A DNA stretch of 64,000 nucleotides, taken from assembly GCF_000277645.1 (NCBI RefSeq), contig NZ_AKGG01000014.1, forward strand, positions 124,001-188,000. Direction: 5' to 3'. A model generated the notes under the pieces. The model had not been told where the DNA came from and made no database searches. It saw nothing but the letters and a program-made list of their open reading frames with translations. The stretch's first letter is position 1. The number at the start of each line of letters is the position of its first letter. This DNA is from Weissella koreensis KCTC 3621. GTDB lineage: Bacteria; Bacillota; Bacilli; Lactobacillales; Lactobacillaceae. The translations under genes and the position numbers were made by a program. Shown in pieces: positions 48,690-56,734 of the stretch.

Positions 48690-50108
48690 TTAGATAGTTT
48701 GGATAGTCATCAAGTTAGTTGATCCAGCTTCAGCAGCTACACCAGCAACAACGATGATTGAATCACCCTTTTGGGCCAAACCTTGCTCAACAGCAGCCTT
48801 CTTTGATGCTTCGATAATAGCATCAGTGTTAGCTGGAGTTTCAGCAATAACTGGTTGAACTCCCCAGTAAACTTTCAAAGCACGTTCAACGCGTTCGTCA
48901 TAAGTCAATGCCAAGATGTCTGCATTTGGACGATACTTTGAGATCAACTTAGCAGTGTAACCTGACTTAGTTGAGGCAACGATAGCCTTGATATCCAACT
49001 TGCTTGCTGCTTCAGCAACAGCAGCAGCGATTGATTCAGTGTTATCATCTGAAGTTACAAAGTTGTTAACATGACGACCATTCAATGCCAAAGCAGTTTC
49101 TGCCTTTTCATCGATACGAGCCATAGTTTGAACAGCTTCAACTGGGTAATCACCATTAGCTGATTCTCCAGAAAGCATAGTTGCATCTGTACCGTCAAAG
49201 ACAGCATTGGCAACGTCAGAAGCTTCGGCACGTGTAGGACGTGGGTTTTCTTGCATTGAATCCAACATGTCAGTAGCAGTAATAACTGGCTTACCAGCAG
49301 CGTTCATCTTACGGATCAAATCCTTTTGTACCAATGGTACATTTTCGGCAGGAATTTCAACTCCCATGTCTCCACGAGCAACCATTAATCCATCTGAAAC
49401 TTCCAAGATAGCATCGAAGTTATCGATACCTTCTTGTGATTCGATCTTAGGGAAGATCATAACGTCTTCTTTTCCGGCTTCCTTCAACAAAGCGCGGATA
49501 TCGTTAACGTCTTCAGGCTTACGAACGAATGAAGCAGCGATAAAGTTGATATCATGTTGCAAACCGAAACGGATATCATCAGCATCCTTTTCAGTAATTC
49601 CAGGTAAGTTAATTGAAACACCAGGGGCGTTAACACCCTTACGTGATCCCAACAAACCATGGTTTTGAACAGTTGTGATCAATTCTTTGTTAGCTTCGTC
49701 CTTGTCAGTGATCAAGAAGTCAAGCTTCCCGTCATCAAACAAAACGTGTCCGCCAACCAAAACGTCATCAAACAAACCAGGATAAGTTACAGCAACCTTT
49801 TCCTTAGTTCCTTCTAATGAATCATCCATTGAGATACGAACAACATCCCCGATGTTGAATTCGATCTTATTAGTTGATTGAACCGTAGTACGGATCTCGG
49901 CACCCTTGGTATCAAGCAAAAATCCAACTTTAATTCCAGTAAGCTTTTCAGCTTCGTGGACAGCATTCATACGTCCCAAATGTTCTTCGTGATCTCCATG
50001 TGAGAAGTTGAAGCGCACAACGTTTGCTCCACCTTGAATCAATTTAGAAATTGTCTCGACATCGCTTGAGGCGGGGCCAAGAGTTGATACGATTTTAGTC
50101 TTCTTCAT
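48690..50108 (-). CDS. pyk: pyruvate kinase
   Basis: The enzyme makes pyruvate and ATP from PEP and ADP. It opens MKKTKIVSTLGPASSD, with RFNFSHGDHEEH, the catalytic MIFPKIESQEGIDNF, MVARGDMGVEIP and the ATDMLDSM substrate motif. At 472 residues it lacks the extra C-terminal PEP-utilizer-like domain found in Bacillus and many lactobacilli. It is monocistronic with a CRE upstream. Confidence 0.97.
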   Translation of the reverse strand: MKKTKIVSTLGPASSDVETISKLIQGGANVVRFNFSHGDHEEHLGRMNAVHEAEKLTGIKVGFLLDTKGAEIRTTVQSTNKIEFNIGDVVRISMDDSLEGTKEKVAVTYPGLFDDVLVGGHVLFDDGKLDFLITDKDEANKELITTVQNHGLLGSRKGVNAPGVSINLPGITEKDADDIRFGLQHDINFIAASFVRKPEDVNDIRALLKEAGKEDVMIFPKIESQEGIDNFDAILEVSDGLMVARGDMGVEIPAENVPLVQKDLIRKMNAAGKPVITATDMLDSMQENPRPTRAEASDVANAVFDGTDATMLSGESANGDYPVEAVQTMARIDEKAETALALNGRHVNNFVTSDDNTESIAAAVAEAASKLDIKAIVASTKSGYTAKLISKYRPNADILALTYDERVERALKVYWGVQPVIAETPANTDAIIEASKKAAVEQGLAQKGDSIIVVAGVAAEAGSTNLMTIQTI

Positions 50109-50397
50109 TGTAAGAAAAATCTCCTTTTGTTAACTAGGTTCTATTACTTAATTCTTCTATATTTTAACCGTTTTAGATTTAATTGTAAAATCAATTTACA
50201 CCCTATAATTTGCATTAAAACTGTTTTTTGCGGTTATGTGACATTAAACACAAAACCCTAAAAATTAATGCAATTCTAAGAAAGCGATTACATTTACATT
50301 AGATCAACACTTGTCTAGAATCATTTTACTATAATTATACGAATATATATTTTATATGAACAAATATTACATTTATGTTGTATTTACATTACAATGA
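50109..50397. other. pyk upstream region
   Basis: About 290 AT-rich bases with no gene. It holds a CRE and must hold the pyk promoter, but several -10-like boxes compete and none is decisive. No terminator for the upstream transporter operon is obvious here. Confidence 0.5.
50279..50292 (-). promoter_or_regulatory. catabolite-response element upstream of pyk
   Basis: Minus strand TGTAATCGCTTTCT fits the CcpA consensus. Its place well upstream of the gene suits activation of glycolysis by CcpA. Confidence 0.7.
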
Positions 50398-51177
50398 TTA
50401 ATATTTCTTAAAATGATCTAAAAGATCATTCAAATGTAATCGTTCTTTATCCTGATCACGTGCCTCAAATTCAATTCGACCAGCATTAATAATAATTAAC
50501 CGATTCCCAAATTTCAAAGCATCTTCTAAATTATGAGTTATCATCAATGCAGTTAATTGGTCTACATGAATTCGTTCATTTGTGACTTTTAATAATTGTG
50601 CACTAGTTTTTGGATCTAAGGCAGCTGTATGCTCATCTAACAATAATAGCGCTGGTTTTGTAATAGTTGCCATTACAAAGCTTAACGCTTGACGTTGACC
50701 ACCAGAAAGTTGACCAGTCGCCACATCCAACCGTTGTCCTAATCCATTTCCCATTTGATCAACTAGAGTTTTAAATTGATCTTTTTTAGCCTTCGTTAAC
50801 TTTCTTGAAACAAGCCGATGACGTTTTCCTCTTCGAGCTGATAACAATAAATTTTCAGCCACAGTCATCCGTGGAGCAGTTCCCATTTTAGGGTCTTGAA
50901 AGACTCGAGAAATTAAATGTGTTCGTTTAATCTCATTTAATTTAGTAACATCTTGCCCATTAATTAAAACTTGTCCGGACGACAAAGGCAAAGACCCCGC
51001 AATAACATTTAAAAAGGTTGATTTACCTGCTCCATTTGAGCCCAGTACGGTTACAAAATCACCGGCCTGCATTACAAAATTAACATGATCTAAAATTGTT
51101 TTTTCATTGGGTGTCCCCTGATTTACGATCACAGTGGCATCAATTAATTCTAAAATAGGTGAACTTGATTCTGTCAT
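50398..51177 (-). CDS. trpZ: ABC transporter ATP-binding protein, TrpXYZ type
   Basis: Walker A LGSNGAGKST, signature LSGGQRQALSF and Walker B LLLDEHTAALDP are present in 259 residues. It overlaps the permease stop by four bases. Together with the permease and lipoprotein-like binding protein it forms the TrpXYZ-type importer; the tryptophan assignment comes from the leader peptide upstream of trpX and resemblance of the binding protein. Confidence 0.85.
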   Translation of the reverse strand: MTESSSPILELIDATVIVNQGTPNEKTILDHVNFVMQAGDFVTVLGSNGAGKSTFLNVIAGSLPLSSGQVLINGQDVTKLNEIKRTHLISRVFQDPKMGTAPRMTVAENLLLSARRGKRHRLVSRKLTKAKKDQFKTLVDQMGNGLGQRLDVATGQLSGGQRQALSFVMATITKPALLLLDEHTAALDPKTSAQLLKVTNERIHVDQLTALMITHNLEDALKFGNRLIIINAGRIEFEARDQDKERLHLNDLLDHFKKY

Positions 51178-52073
51178 TCCTTTGATCCTTTCATATTAAA
51201 TAGTGTTGCCAAATGCAATGACTGTCGCAATTTAGGTAATAGTAATGCTAATCCTAAAATAATAGCGCTAAATAAATTTAAATCATTCGCATCAAAACCT
51301 AATGCCAAGACAGCTACCAAAACAAAACGATACAAAATAGATCCGATCACCACCGTCACCAAACGTTCCATTAAGGTTAACTGATCTGTATAAACAACTT
51401 CACCAATAATAATGGATGCTAAAGCTACAACAATAATTCCAATTCCCATGTTCACGTCAGCAAACCCATTATTTTGCGCCACTAGAGCGCCCCCTAATGC
51501 AATTAAAGCATTAGAAATAATTAATCCAAGGGTAATCATTGCATCCGAATCAATTCCCATTGCTCGGGCCATATTTTGATTATCTCCTGTTGCGATGAAA
51601 GCTTGTCCTAATTCAGTTTGTAAAAACCAAGCTACACTAGCAACAACCACTATTGTAATAATCAAACCCACTACAATCGTAGAAAAATTACTAGGTAGCC
51701 AATTAAATAGTGAGTTATTAAAGAGTGTTTTGACCCCTAATAATGACTTATTTGCCTGACCCATAATTCTTAAATTAATCGAATAAGTGGCCGTCATAGT
51801 CAAAATTCCAGCCAATAAAATTGGGATTTGACCTTTTGTGTACAACAATCCCGTTACTAATCCGGCGACACCACCAATAATACCGGCAATTATAATAGTC
51901 AAAAATGGATTAACCCCTTGCGCTACTAATGTAACCGAAACTGCAGCCCCTAGCGGAAAAGTCCCCTCCACTGTCATATCTGGGAAATTTAAAATACGAA
52001 ATGATAAATATAGACCAATTCCCAACAAGGACCAGATAATTCCTTGCCCAATCGCTGATACAATTACTCCCAT
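51174..52073 (-). CDS. trpY: ABC transporter permease, TrpXYZ type
   Basis: About eight membrane helices in 299 residues. Segments GIGLYLSFRILNFPDMTVEG and ALIALGGALVAQNNGFADVNMGIG match the branched-chain-type permease group used by TrpXYZ/ABC-sub-bind systems. It starts four bases after trpX and overlaps trpZ. Confidence 0.85.
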   Translation of the reverse strand: MGVIVSAIGQGIIWSLLGIGLYLSFRILNFPDMTVEGTFPLGAAVSVTLVAQGVNPFLTIIIAGIIGGVAGLVTGLLYTKGQIPILLAGILTMTATYSINLRIMGQANKSLLGVKTLFNNSLFNWLPSNFSTIVVGLIITIVVVASVAWFLQTELGQAFIATGDNQNMARAMGIDSDAMITLGLIISNALIALGGALVAQNNGFADVNMGIGIIVVALASIIIGEVVYTDQLTLMERLVTVVIGSILYRFVLVAVLALGFDANDLNLFSAIILGLALLLPKLRQSLHLATLFNMKGSKE

Positions 52074-52077
52074 GTGC

Positions 52078-53076
52078 TTACTCCTTTGAGTTAATAATTT
52101 TTGCTTTTTGCATTAATTCATTAGGAATTGATATCCCTAATTTTTCGGCTTGTTTTTGATTAATCACCAAATGTCCTTGTTGCATAAATTCAACCGATTG
52201 ATCTTGTACTGACTTACCAGACAAGATCCGTCCAATCATACGTCCTGTCTTAATTCCAATTTCTTTCTGATTGATTGCTTCAGCAGCAAGTCCACCTTGT
52301 TGTACCATCGTATCAACCGTTGGAAAAACAGGAACTTTAGCAGCATTAGTATTTTTAATGACCGTATTCATAGCTCCTGCAATATTATTATCAGTGGGAA
52401 TAAACAATGCATCAACTTGATGATTACTAATCAATTGTAAAACCGTTTGATTAATATCATTTGAAGATGCAACTGAAGCCACTTTAGTTGCCAATCCCTT
52501 TTGTTGAGCTAATTTTTGAAATTTATGTGCCTCAATGGTTGCCGAATCATCTGAGGAGGTATATAAAACTCCCACAGTATTCAAATTAGGTAGTATTTTT
52601 TTCATCATTTCAATTTGATCGGATAACGGTGCCTGATCTGAAACCCCAGTCACATTCCCCGTGGGATGGTCATAATTTGTTACTAATTTGGACCCAATGG
52701 GATTGGTAGACCCCGCAAATATAACCGGTTGCTTTTGTATTGTATTCGCTAAACTAATCGCAGCAGGTGTCGCAATTCCAACCGCTAAATCAACTTTTTT
52801 ACTAGCAAAACGAGTCGACATGGTTTTTAAGTTCGACTGATCGCCTTGTGCATTTTGAAAATCTATTTTAATATTTTTCCCATCCTGATAACCTTCATCA
52901 GCTAGCCCCTCTTCAATCCCTGTATAAATTTGGTGTAATGCTGGATGTGTCATAAATTGCAAAACTCCTACAGTTGGAATTGTTTTTTTAGTATCGGCCT
53001 TATAATGTTCTTGAATGGCCGTTCCTCCTAAGAAAAGAGCCAAGCCTAATATTGTTAATTTAATTTTTATATTCAT
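52078..53076 (-). CDS. trpX: tryptophan-type ABC transporter substrate-binding protein
   Basis: The protein belongs to the ABC-sub-bind (TrpX/YtfQ-unrelated) family: TVGVLQFMTHPALHQIYTGIEEGL and NPIGSKLV, FIPTDNNIAGAM are typical. The N-terminal hydrophobic helix (residues 5-22) without a lipobox Cys suggests a signal anchor. It is the first gene after the Trp-codon attenuator. Tyrosine or other aromatic substrates remain possible. Confidence 0.85.
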   Translation of the reverse strand: MNIKIKLTILGLALFLGGTAIQEHYKADTKKTIPTVGVLQFMTHPALHQIYTGIEEGLADEGYQDGKNIKIDFQNAQGDQSNLKTMSTRFASKKVDLAVGIATPAAISLANTIQKQPVIFAGSTNPIGSKLVTNYDHPTGNVTGVSDQAPLSDQIEMMKKILPNLNTVGVLYTSSDDSATIEAHKFQKLAQQKGLATKVASVASSNDINQTVLQLISNHQVDALFIPTDNNIAGAMNTVIKNTNAAKVPVFPTVDTMVQQGGLAAEAINQKEIGIKTGRMIGRILSGKSVQDQSVEFMQQGHLVINQKQAEKLGISIPNELMQKAKIINSKE

Positions 53077-53105
53077 AATTTAATCCATTCCTCATGTTAA
53101 ATTCC

Positions 53106-53303
53106 AAAAAAAATCTACCTAGGCAAACAAACCCAGGTAGATTTCCTCATTTTTTGAGAAATACATTCCACGGATTCGGTTGCACTAGAAAAGTGCACGT
53201 CCGAATCCGCAAAATAATGCAATTCGGTCGCGTTAGAAACGCCACCAACTATTTGATTGTAAACTATTAAAATGCATTTTATTTCTCCATCTACTAATTA
53301 ATA
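53106..53303 (-). promoter_or_regulatory. transcription attenuator of trpXYZ
   Basis: From the predicted +1, minus-strand RNA holds a leader-peptide frame and alternative stems. Stem A (53226-53246) pairs the Trp-codon region GGUGGCGUU with AACGCGACC. Stem B (53201-53227) pairs CCGAAU with AUUCGG. Stem C (53171-53209) pairs CGGAUUCGG with CCGAAUCCG. Stems A and B share two bases, and B and C share a strand, so they exclude each other. The terminator (53106-53144) pairs AAAUCUACCU with AGGUAGAUUU before eight Us. The leader's 5' GUAGAU and GAGAAAU can also pair with AUCUAC and AUUUCUC near the terminator, which would prevent termination. Confidence 0.82.
53233..53277 (-). CDS. 14-residue leader peptide with tandem Trp codons
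   Basis: ATG to TAA encodes MHFNSLQSNSWWRF. GGAG lies seven bases before the ATG. The two adjacent Trp codons, rare in a chance frame of this size, lie in the first strand of stem A. A ribosome that waits there for charged tRNA-Trp would change which hairpins form. Confidence 0.82.
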   Translation of the reverse strand: MHFNSLQSNSWWRF

Positions 53304-53309
53304 ATATTT

Positions 53310-53338
53310 ATTTTATCAAAATTAAATTACAAAGACAA
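53310..53338 (-). promoter_or_regulatory. promoter of the trpXYZ leader
   Basis: Minus strand TTGTCT, 17-bp spacer, TAAAAT. Transcription would start near 53303, about ten bases past the folT stop side, giving a leader of about 230 bases before trpX. Confidence 0.65.
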
Positions 53339-53348
53339 GTGATCATTT

Positions 53349-53909
53349 TTAATTGAAAATTTGTTTAGCCATCTTAACTAACTGCTTATTGTTTAAAATC
53401 AGATAACTAATAATAACTTCAATCGGCCACATGACAAGGCTTTTAAGAGCCCGCGCCCACACAATTGGTGAATTTAAAGCGGCTTGAATAGAATGGACCG
53501 GAATAAAGTTATACATTCCCAATAAAGCCGTATTAAGAATCACATTCGCCAATAGTAGTTGTAATCCAATCGCAATCGTCAAACGCCACCATGATAGATA
53601 TTCCCGCTGATAATAAGCATATCCAAAGATAAATGCGGATAGCAATTTAACTAAGGCAAAGGCAATAATATATGGCTGACCTCCTAATAAATTAGTCAAA
53701 AAATCAATCAAAAACGCCACTGGTAAGCCCCACATTGGCCCATACCATTTAGCAATTAGCCCACCGGTAATAAAAGTAAAACCGATTTGAAAAAACGAAT
53801 TTCCAATAGTAAATCGGGAAATAATAATATCAAGAGCCATTAAGACTCCTAATAATGCCAACGTTTGGGTCCGCAACCTGGGTGCCCGAAAATATTCTAA
53901 TGTCTTCAT
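53349..53909 (-). CDS. folT: ECF transporter S-component, probable folate (FolT)
   Basis: The 186-residue membrane protein has five or six helices. Segments ALLGVLMALDIIISRFTIG, GFTFITGGLIAKWYGPMWGLPVAFLID and SAFIFGYAYYQRE are typical of FolT-like S-components. It would work with a shared EcfAAT module encoded elsewhere. The leader upstream resembles the THF riboswitch, which supports folate over queuosine precursors. AGGAGG before the ATG lies in a hairpin. Confidence 0.82.
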   Translation of the reverse strand: MKTLEYFRAPRLRTQTLALLGVLMALDIIISRFTIGNSFFQIGFTFITGGLIAKWYGPMWGLPVAFLIDFLTNLLGGQPYIIAFALVKLLSAFIFGYAYYQREYLSWWRLTIAIGLQLLLANVILNTALLGMYNFIPVHSIQAALNSPIVWARALKSLVMWPIEVIISYLILNNKQLVKMAKQIFN

Positions 53910-53917
53910 TTGAAAAC

Positions 53918-54095
53918 ACCTCCTTAATTAATGGAGGGTTTCACTGATGTCAGTGAATGCGAAACCTACATCGCAAACTTATTCTTTAATAACTCCAAAG
54001 AGCTTTTGAATAAATTTTTCAATCACAACCCACATTCCGTTTTTGTGATCCTTAACGCATAGACTTCTACCCTGTGAAATTCATTATCTGAACTC
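53918..54095 (-). promoter_or_regulatory. tetrahydrofolate riboswitch candidate of folT
   Basis: Minus-strand RNA carries GGGUAG, then AAGUCUA followed by the THF-class core GCGUUAAG, then a hairpin GAUCACAA/UUGUGAU whose loop contains CGGAAUGUGGG, then UAGGUUU, which pairs perfectly with AAGUCUA (two GU pairs), and GCAUUC. Next to the gene, CCUCC pairs with GGAGG of the ribosome site. Ligand binding would thus act on translation. No covariance search was run. Confidence 0.72.
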
Positions 54096-54198
54096 AATTT
54101 TTAATTATAGTCTTTCCTAGTCATTGTGTACATAGAAAAGGTAGTGCTCTTTATTTTAATTTCAGTTAAGCAAAGCATTATAAATAAACTAAAATATA

Positions 54199-54236
54199 AA
54201 AGAGCTGGGACAAAAATTGTCCCAGCCCTTTTATAA
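54199..54236 (-). terminator. terminator after the DUF4811 gene (GCTGGGACA type)
   Basis: GGGCTGGGACAA pairs with TTGTCCCAGCTC with T-rich flanks on both sides. The 120 bases between it and the DUF4811 stop, and those between it and the folT leader, show no gene. Confidence 0.8.
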
Positions 54237-54357
54237 AACATGTACCAAAATTCAAAAAGCCTAATTTAAATAGCTTTATTTTGTAATATTCCAAAATAAG
54301 ATGTGTTAAAATTCATAAATTATGACATTCTATATAATCAGATTTGTTGTATTAATG

Positions 54358-54981
54358 TTAGTTTTGTCCTTGAGCTTGTGCCAAAGCAGCTTGCTGTTTT
54401 TGCATTGCAGCTAACTTTTTAGCCGTTGCTTGAGCTTCCTCAGGAGTCATTGCTTTCCAACCATTCTTAGGAACGGTAACAATAGCTTCCTTCTTTTGTA
54501 AGCTACCATCCATACCTGCAAAGTTAAACAATAGCTTTGCTAGGTCTGAATCCCAACGCCAACGAGTTTCTTTAATTGTAACTGTGGCTTGATCAGTATC
54601 CTTCACTTGGTACTTAGCAGTACTGTGAATAAAGCTATTGATCTTCTTTTGGTTTGGTACAAAGTGTGCTGATGCTTCTTTATCGTTTTCATGATCACGA
54701 TAAATAAACACATAATCGTCAGCTTTAGTTCCAATTTGCTTGGTAATAACCAACTTAACTGGTGACTCTGCTGGTCCAGCTGAGTAAATCTTTTTAGTTG
54801 TTGTAGTTGTAACTTTCTTCATTCCCCAGTGTTGATGGAAATTCAATGTAGTTAAGGCCACAGCACCAATTAACAAGATGATACCAATAAGACCGAATAC
54901 CAAACGAGCCATTGGCTTTTTTAATACAACAAATGCATAAAATACAAATATTGCTAAAATAATTAAAATGAAAATCATCAT
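54358..54981 (-). CDS. DUF4811 membrane-anchored protein
   Basis: Two N-terminal membrane segments (residues 2-20 and 26-46) precede an extracytoplasmic beta-rich domain (KLVITKQIGTKADDYVFIYRD) and a Gln/Ala-rich helical tail (QKQQAALAQAQGQN). It starts two bases after the DHA2 exporter gene. DUF4811 proteins occur next to such exporters in lactobacilli and may be accessory subunits; the function is unproven. Confidence 0.85.
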   Translation of the reverse strand: MMIFILIILAIFVFYAFVVLKKPMARLVFGLIGIILLIGAVALTTLNFHQHWGMKKVTTTTTKKIYSAGPAESPVKLVITKQIGTKADDYVFIYRDHENDKEASAHFVPNQKKINSFIHSTAKYQVKDTDQATVTIKETRWRWDSDLAKLLFNFAGMDGSLQKKEAIVTVPKNGWKAMTPEEAQATAKKLAAMQKQQAALAQAQGQN

Positions 54982-54983
54982 AA

Positions 54984-56519
54984 TTACTTCACCCCTTTCG
55001 TATAGTCTACATCAATATCTTTCTTTTCGTGCTTTCCAGCTAAGAAATTAGCAACAATAAATCCAGCGATCGCAAACATCATTCCAATTCCAAATGAAAC
55101 ATGGAATCCCTGAAGAGAAGCGTCAGCCATCTTAGATGCATACTGAATTGGATTTTCAGTCATAAGATGATGAGCTGGAGTATTATTGTTAATAATATTT
55201 TGAGTAACTGAAGTCAAAAGTGCAACAACTACCGCTGAAGCAACTTGACGTGCCGTATTATTAGCTGCAGTTCCGTCGGCAGCATCTTTAACTGGTAATG
55301 CTGACATAGCTGATGCTGTCAAAGGCATCATAACCATGGCGATTCCGAACATACGTAGAGCATACAAAACAGTTACATAGTGAATTGGTGTATCAATTCC
55401 CAAGAAGATGAATGGGAAGGTTGCGATCGTTAAGATAGCAAATCCGATTCGTGACAAACGCTTTGCCCCAACCTTGTCGTAAGCAATTCCAGAAATTGGT
55501 GACATAAGTCCCATCATCAAAGCTCCTGGTAACAAGGCTAATCCTGAATCCAATGGTGAAAGTCCGTGCACATTTTGCATGTACAAAGGCAACATCATTT
55601 CAACACCCATCATCGCCATCATTGCTAAGGCAACCAAAATGGTTGTAATTGTAAATTGCTTATTCTTAAAGACCCGCACATTCAAGAATGGTCGGTCCAA
55701 CTTCAATTGGCGATAACCAAATAATAGAATAAAGGCAATCCCTATAACGATTGGTAAGATAACATTCATCATGTCACCCCATCCATCAGTGGCAACATTA
55801 GTGAAGCCCCAAAGGAATGAACCAAATCCAATTGTAGAAAGAATTAATGATAACCATTCTAGATTAGCTTTACGATTAGGAATAACGTCCTTAAAGAAGA
55901 AAAGTCCTAAGACAATTGAAATTCCCAAAACAATCATTGGGAATACGAAGATTGAACGCCATGAATCACTTAACGTCAATCCTAAGATGACGTGGTCTTT
56001 TTCCAAAATCCAACCTGAAAGGGTTGGACCAATGGCTGGTGCCATTCCAACGACCAGACCACTCAATCCCATAGCAATTCCACGTTGCTTTTCAGGGAAA
56101 ATATTAACCATTACCAATTGCATCAAGGGCATGGTAATTCCAACTGACAGAGCTTGTAATGCTCGTCCAGCGATGAATAATGGCCAAAATTCAGACTTGG
56201 CTGGAGTAACAGCAGTTAACAACATTCCTAAAAATAGTAGGATATATGCTACTTCGTACAACCACTTAGTTCGAAAGCGGGTCATTAAGTAAGCTGACAC
56301 AGGAATCATAATTCCGTTCACTAACAAGAACCAAGTTGTGGCCTGTTGTGCAGTTGCCATTGAAATGTCAAAGTCCTTCATTAAAGTTGGAATTGCTGTT
56401 CCTAATGACGTTTGGTTTAACGTACCGGCGAAAGTTGTGAATAAAATAATAAGTACTAATGCAACACGCGAATACGGCTTACCATGAATATCTAATGCTT
56501 TTGTTTGATCAGTTTCCAT
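54984..56519 (-). CDS. DHA2-family drug:H+ antiporter (EmrB/LmrB type)
   Basis: The 511-residue MFS exporter has about 14 helices. FLLVNGIMIPVSAYLMTRFRTKWLY, GRALQALSVGITMPL and GLVVGMAPAIGPTLSGWI (motif C of drug antiporters) are visible. AGGAGG is close to the ATG. A palindrome and a good promoter lie just upstream. It exports toxic lipophilic compounds in relatives; specificity is unknown. Confidence 0.92.
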   Translation of the reverse strand: METDQTKALDIHGKPYSRVALVLIILFTTFAGTLNQTSLGTAIPTLMKDFDISMATAQQATTWFLLVNGIMIPVSAYLMTRFRTKWLYEVAYILLFLGMLLTAVTPAKSEFWPLFIAGRALQALSVGITMPLMQLVMVNIFPEKQRGIAMGLSGLVVGMAPAIGPTLSGWILEKDHVILGLTLSDSWRSIFVFPMIVLGISIVLGLFFFKDVIPNRKANLEWLSLILSTIGFGSFLWGFTNVATDGWGDMMNVILPIVIGIAFILLFGYRQLKLDRPFLNVRVFKNKQFTITTILVALAMMAMMGVEMMLPLYMQNVHGLSPLDSGLALLPGALMMGLMSPISGIAYDKVGAKRLSRIGFAILTIATFPFIFLGIDTPIHYVTVLYALRMFGIAMVMMPLTASAMSALPVKDAADGTAANNTARQVASAVVVALLTSVTQNIINNNTPAHHLMTENPIQYASKMADASLQGFHVSFGIGMMFAIAGFIVANFLAGKHEKKDIDVDYTKGVK

Positions 56520-56531
56520 TTTTTCCTCCTT

Positions 56532-56549
56532 AACATCTCGATAGATGTT
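56532..56549. promoter_or_regulatory. palindromic operator-like site before the DHA2 exporter gene
   Basis: AACATCT CGAT AGATGTT is a perfect 7-4-7 inverted repeat just upstream of the ribosome site, at about +10 to +27 of the predicted transcript. No regulator gene is adjacent. Confidence 0.55.
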
Positions 56550-56564
56550 TTAATCATGTTGACT

Positions 56565-56593
56565 ATTGTAAAGTTTCTTAACAAAAAAATCAA
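56565..56593 (-). promoter_or_regulatory. promoter of the DHA2 exporter operon
   Basis: Minus strand TTGATT, 17-bp spacer, TACAAT, about 45 bases from the start codon. Confidence 0.7.
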
Positions 56594-56661
56594 CATATTT
56601 TATTTGACTTTTTTTGTGCAAACGATACCAAGTTAAACAGCTAGCCATTAAAAATTTCAAA

Positions 56662-56699
56662 TTAAAAAGTCCAAAACAAAAATGTTTCAGACTTTTTTA
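56662..56699 (-). terminator. terminator after the LysM-CAP gene
   Basis: AGTCTGAAACA pairs with TGTTTTGGACT (with GU pairs) and a T run follows on the minus strand. Confidence 0.8.
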
Positions 56700-56734
56700 T
56701 AAGTTTTTATAGGTTAGATCGAGAACATTTAAAA

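Noticed and set aside
49207..49668. 153-residue frame opposite pyk
   Set aside because: It is an antisense shadow of the biased codon use of pyk.
53077..53348. T-box upstream of trpX
   Set aside because: No UGGUACC-type T-box sequence or stem I motif is present; the tandem Trp codons explain the leader better.
53910..54100. preQ1 riboswitch and QueT assignment for the ECF S-component
   Set aside because: The leader has the GCGUUAAG core of the THF class and no preQ1 signature, and the protein looks more like FolT.
55771..56292. 173-residue frame opposite the DHA2 exporter
   Set aside because: It is antisense to a well-supported membrane protein and has no start signal.
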